The position numbers and the translations under genes were made by a program. From the NCBI GenBank assembly GCA_023434095.1, contig JAEYTJ010000049.1, positions 1 to 5,898 on the forward strand: DNA of 5,898 nt, read 5' to 3'. The notes under the pieces are model-generated. The model searched no databases, was not told where the DNA came from, and worked only from the letters and a program-made list of their open reading frames with translations. This document shows positions 5,505 through 5,898 of this stretch, piece by piece. How positions within the stretch are numbered: the stretch's first letter is position 1; every line of letters begins with the position of its first letter. This DNA comes from Pseudomonadota bacterium. GTDB lineage: Bacteria; Pseudomonadota; Alphaproteobacteria; Rhizobiales; Xanthobacteraceae.

Positions 5505-5898
5505 TCAGGCGCCGACGCCGGTGCCGATGGGGCAGGAGACGCCGGTGCCGCCGAGCCCGCAATAGCCGTTCGGGTTCTTGGCGAGGTACTGCTGGTGGTA
5601 GTCCTCGGCAAAGTAGAAATGCGGGGCGTCGACGATCTCGGTGGTGATGGCGGGGAAGCCCTTGGCCTTCAGCGCCACGTCATAGGCGGCCTTGCTCGCC
5701 TCGGCCTGCGCCCGCTGCTCCGGCGAGGTCGCGTAGATGCCGGAACGGTAGGTGGTGCCGACGTCGTTGCCCTGGCGCATGCCCTGGGTCGGGTCGTGGC
5801 TCTCCCAGAACAGCTTGAGCAGCTGCGCGTAGCTCACCTTCGCGGGGTCGTAGACCACCAGCACCGCCTCGGCATGGCCGGTGAGGCCGGTGCAGGTC
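5505..5898 (-). CDS. msrA: Peptide-methionine (S)-S-oxide reductase MsrA (5' end beyond window)
   Basis: MsrA reduces methionine-S-sulfoxide in proteins and free methionine, repairing oxidative damage at the expense of thioredoxin. About 131 C-terminal residues are visible. The frame is open to the window edge, so the N-terminus with the catalytic GCFW cysteine is not seen; the GTG at 5864 is an internal codon. Family hallmarks are clear: TCTGLTGHAEAV at the edge, WESHDPTQGMRQGNDVGTTY, RSGIYATSPEQ, FYFAEDYHQQYLAKNPNG and the C-terminal GYCGLGGTGVSCP, which carries the two recycling cysteines that resolve the sulfenic acid (equivalents of Cys198 and Cys206 in Escherichia coli). The length and motifs fit the longer, three-cysteine MsrA class. 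It ends GTGVGA before a TGA and is followed by a GC-only hairpin. Confidence 0.97.
   Translation of the reverse strand, partial: TCTGLTGHAEAVLVVYDPAKVSYAQLLKLFWESHDPTQGMRQGNDVGTTYRSGIYATSPEQRAQAEASKAAYDVALKAKGFPAITTEIVDAPHFYFAEDYHQQYLAKNPNGYCGLGGTGVSCPIGTGVGA

Noticed and set aside
4526..5647. A 373-codon plus-strand frame antisense to the exported protein gene and msrA
   Set aside because: It lies opposite the exported-protein gene and the msrA 3' end, is Gly/Arg/Ala-rich, and has no recognisable domain.
1..5898. Search for defence, toxin-antitoxin, phage, insertion sequence, CRISPR or secondary-metabolite systems
   Set aside because: All confident genes are core metabolism, repair or membrane proteins. 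No integrase, transposase, spacer array or small paired genes are visible.

Overview
This is a GC-rich (roughly 70% by eye) chromosomal segment of ordinary housekeeping genes. It most resembles an alphaproteobacterium of the order Hyphomicrobiales, probably near Xanthobacteraceae (Ancylobacter, Starkeya, Xanthobacter) or Bradyrhizobium and Rhodopseudomonas. That placement is an inference. It rests on the hisZ-hisG pair, a HisG with a C-terminal extension, the alphaproteobacterial style of CysG, and intergenic palindromic repeats of a kind I remember from these genomes. No similarity search was possible.

Left part, plus strand (1-2060): the 3' portion of hisZ overlaps hisG by 4 bp (ATGA). Together they encode the first, feedback-controlled enzyme of histidine biosynthesis: HisG is the catalytic subunit and HisZ the histidyl-tRNA-synthetase-like regulatory subunit. 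HisG here is about 90 residues longer than the short HisG that normally partners HisZ.

Convergent junction (2061-2397): hisG and cysG point at each other. The 337 bp between them hold no credible gene. They contain a 13-bp direct repeat and two unrelated long inverted repeats (2114-2207 and 2251-2396). The second ends 1 bp before the cysG stop codon. These palindromes probably act as bidirectional terminators and are likely dispersed repeats.

Right part, minus strand (2398-5898), read right to left: msrA (methionine sulfoxide reductase A, cut by the window edge), an uncharacterised exported protein of 241 residues, a four-helix YqhA/UPF0114 membrane protein, and cysG (siroheme synthase: uroporphyrinogen-III methyltransferase, precorrin-2 dehydrogenase and ferrochelatase). 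The intergenic gaps (154, 135 and 88 bp) and hairpins suggest separate transcription units rather than one operon. The 88-bp gap before cysG is an AT-rich island with a near-perfect 22-bp palindrome over a plausible -35 box. It is the best regulatory-site candidate in the window.

I found no mobile element, CRISPR array, tRNA, rRNA, defence system or evident new multi-gene system. The items most worth following up are the cysG operator, the HisZ plus extended-HisG combination, the paired palindromes and the uncharacterised exported protein.
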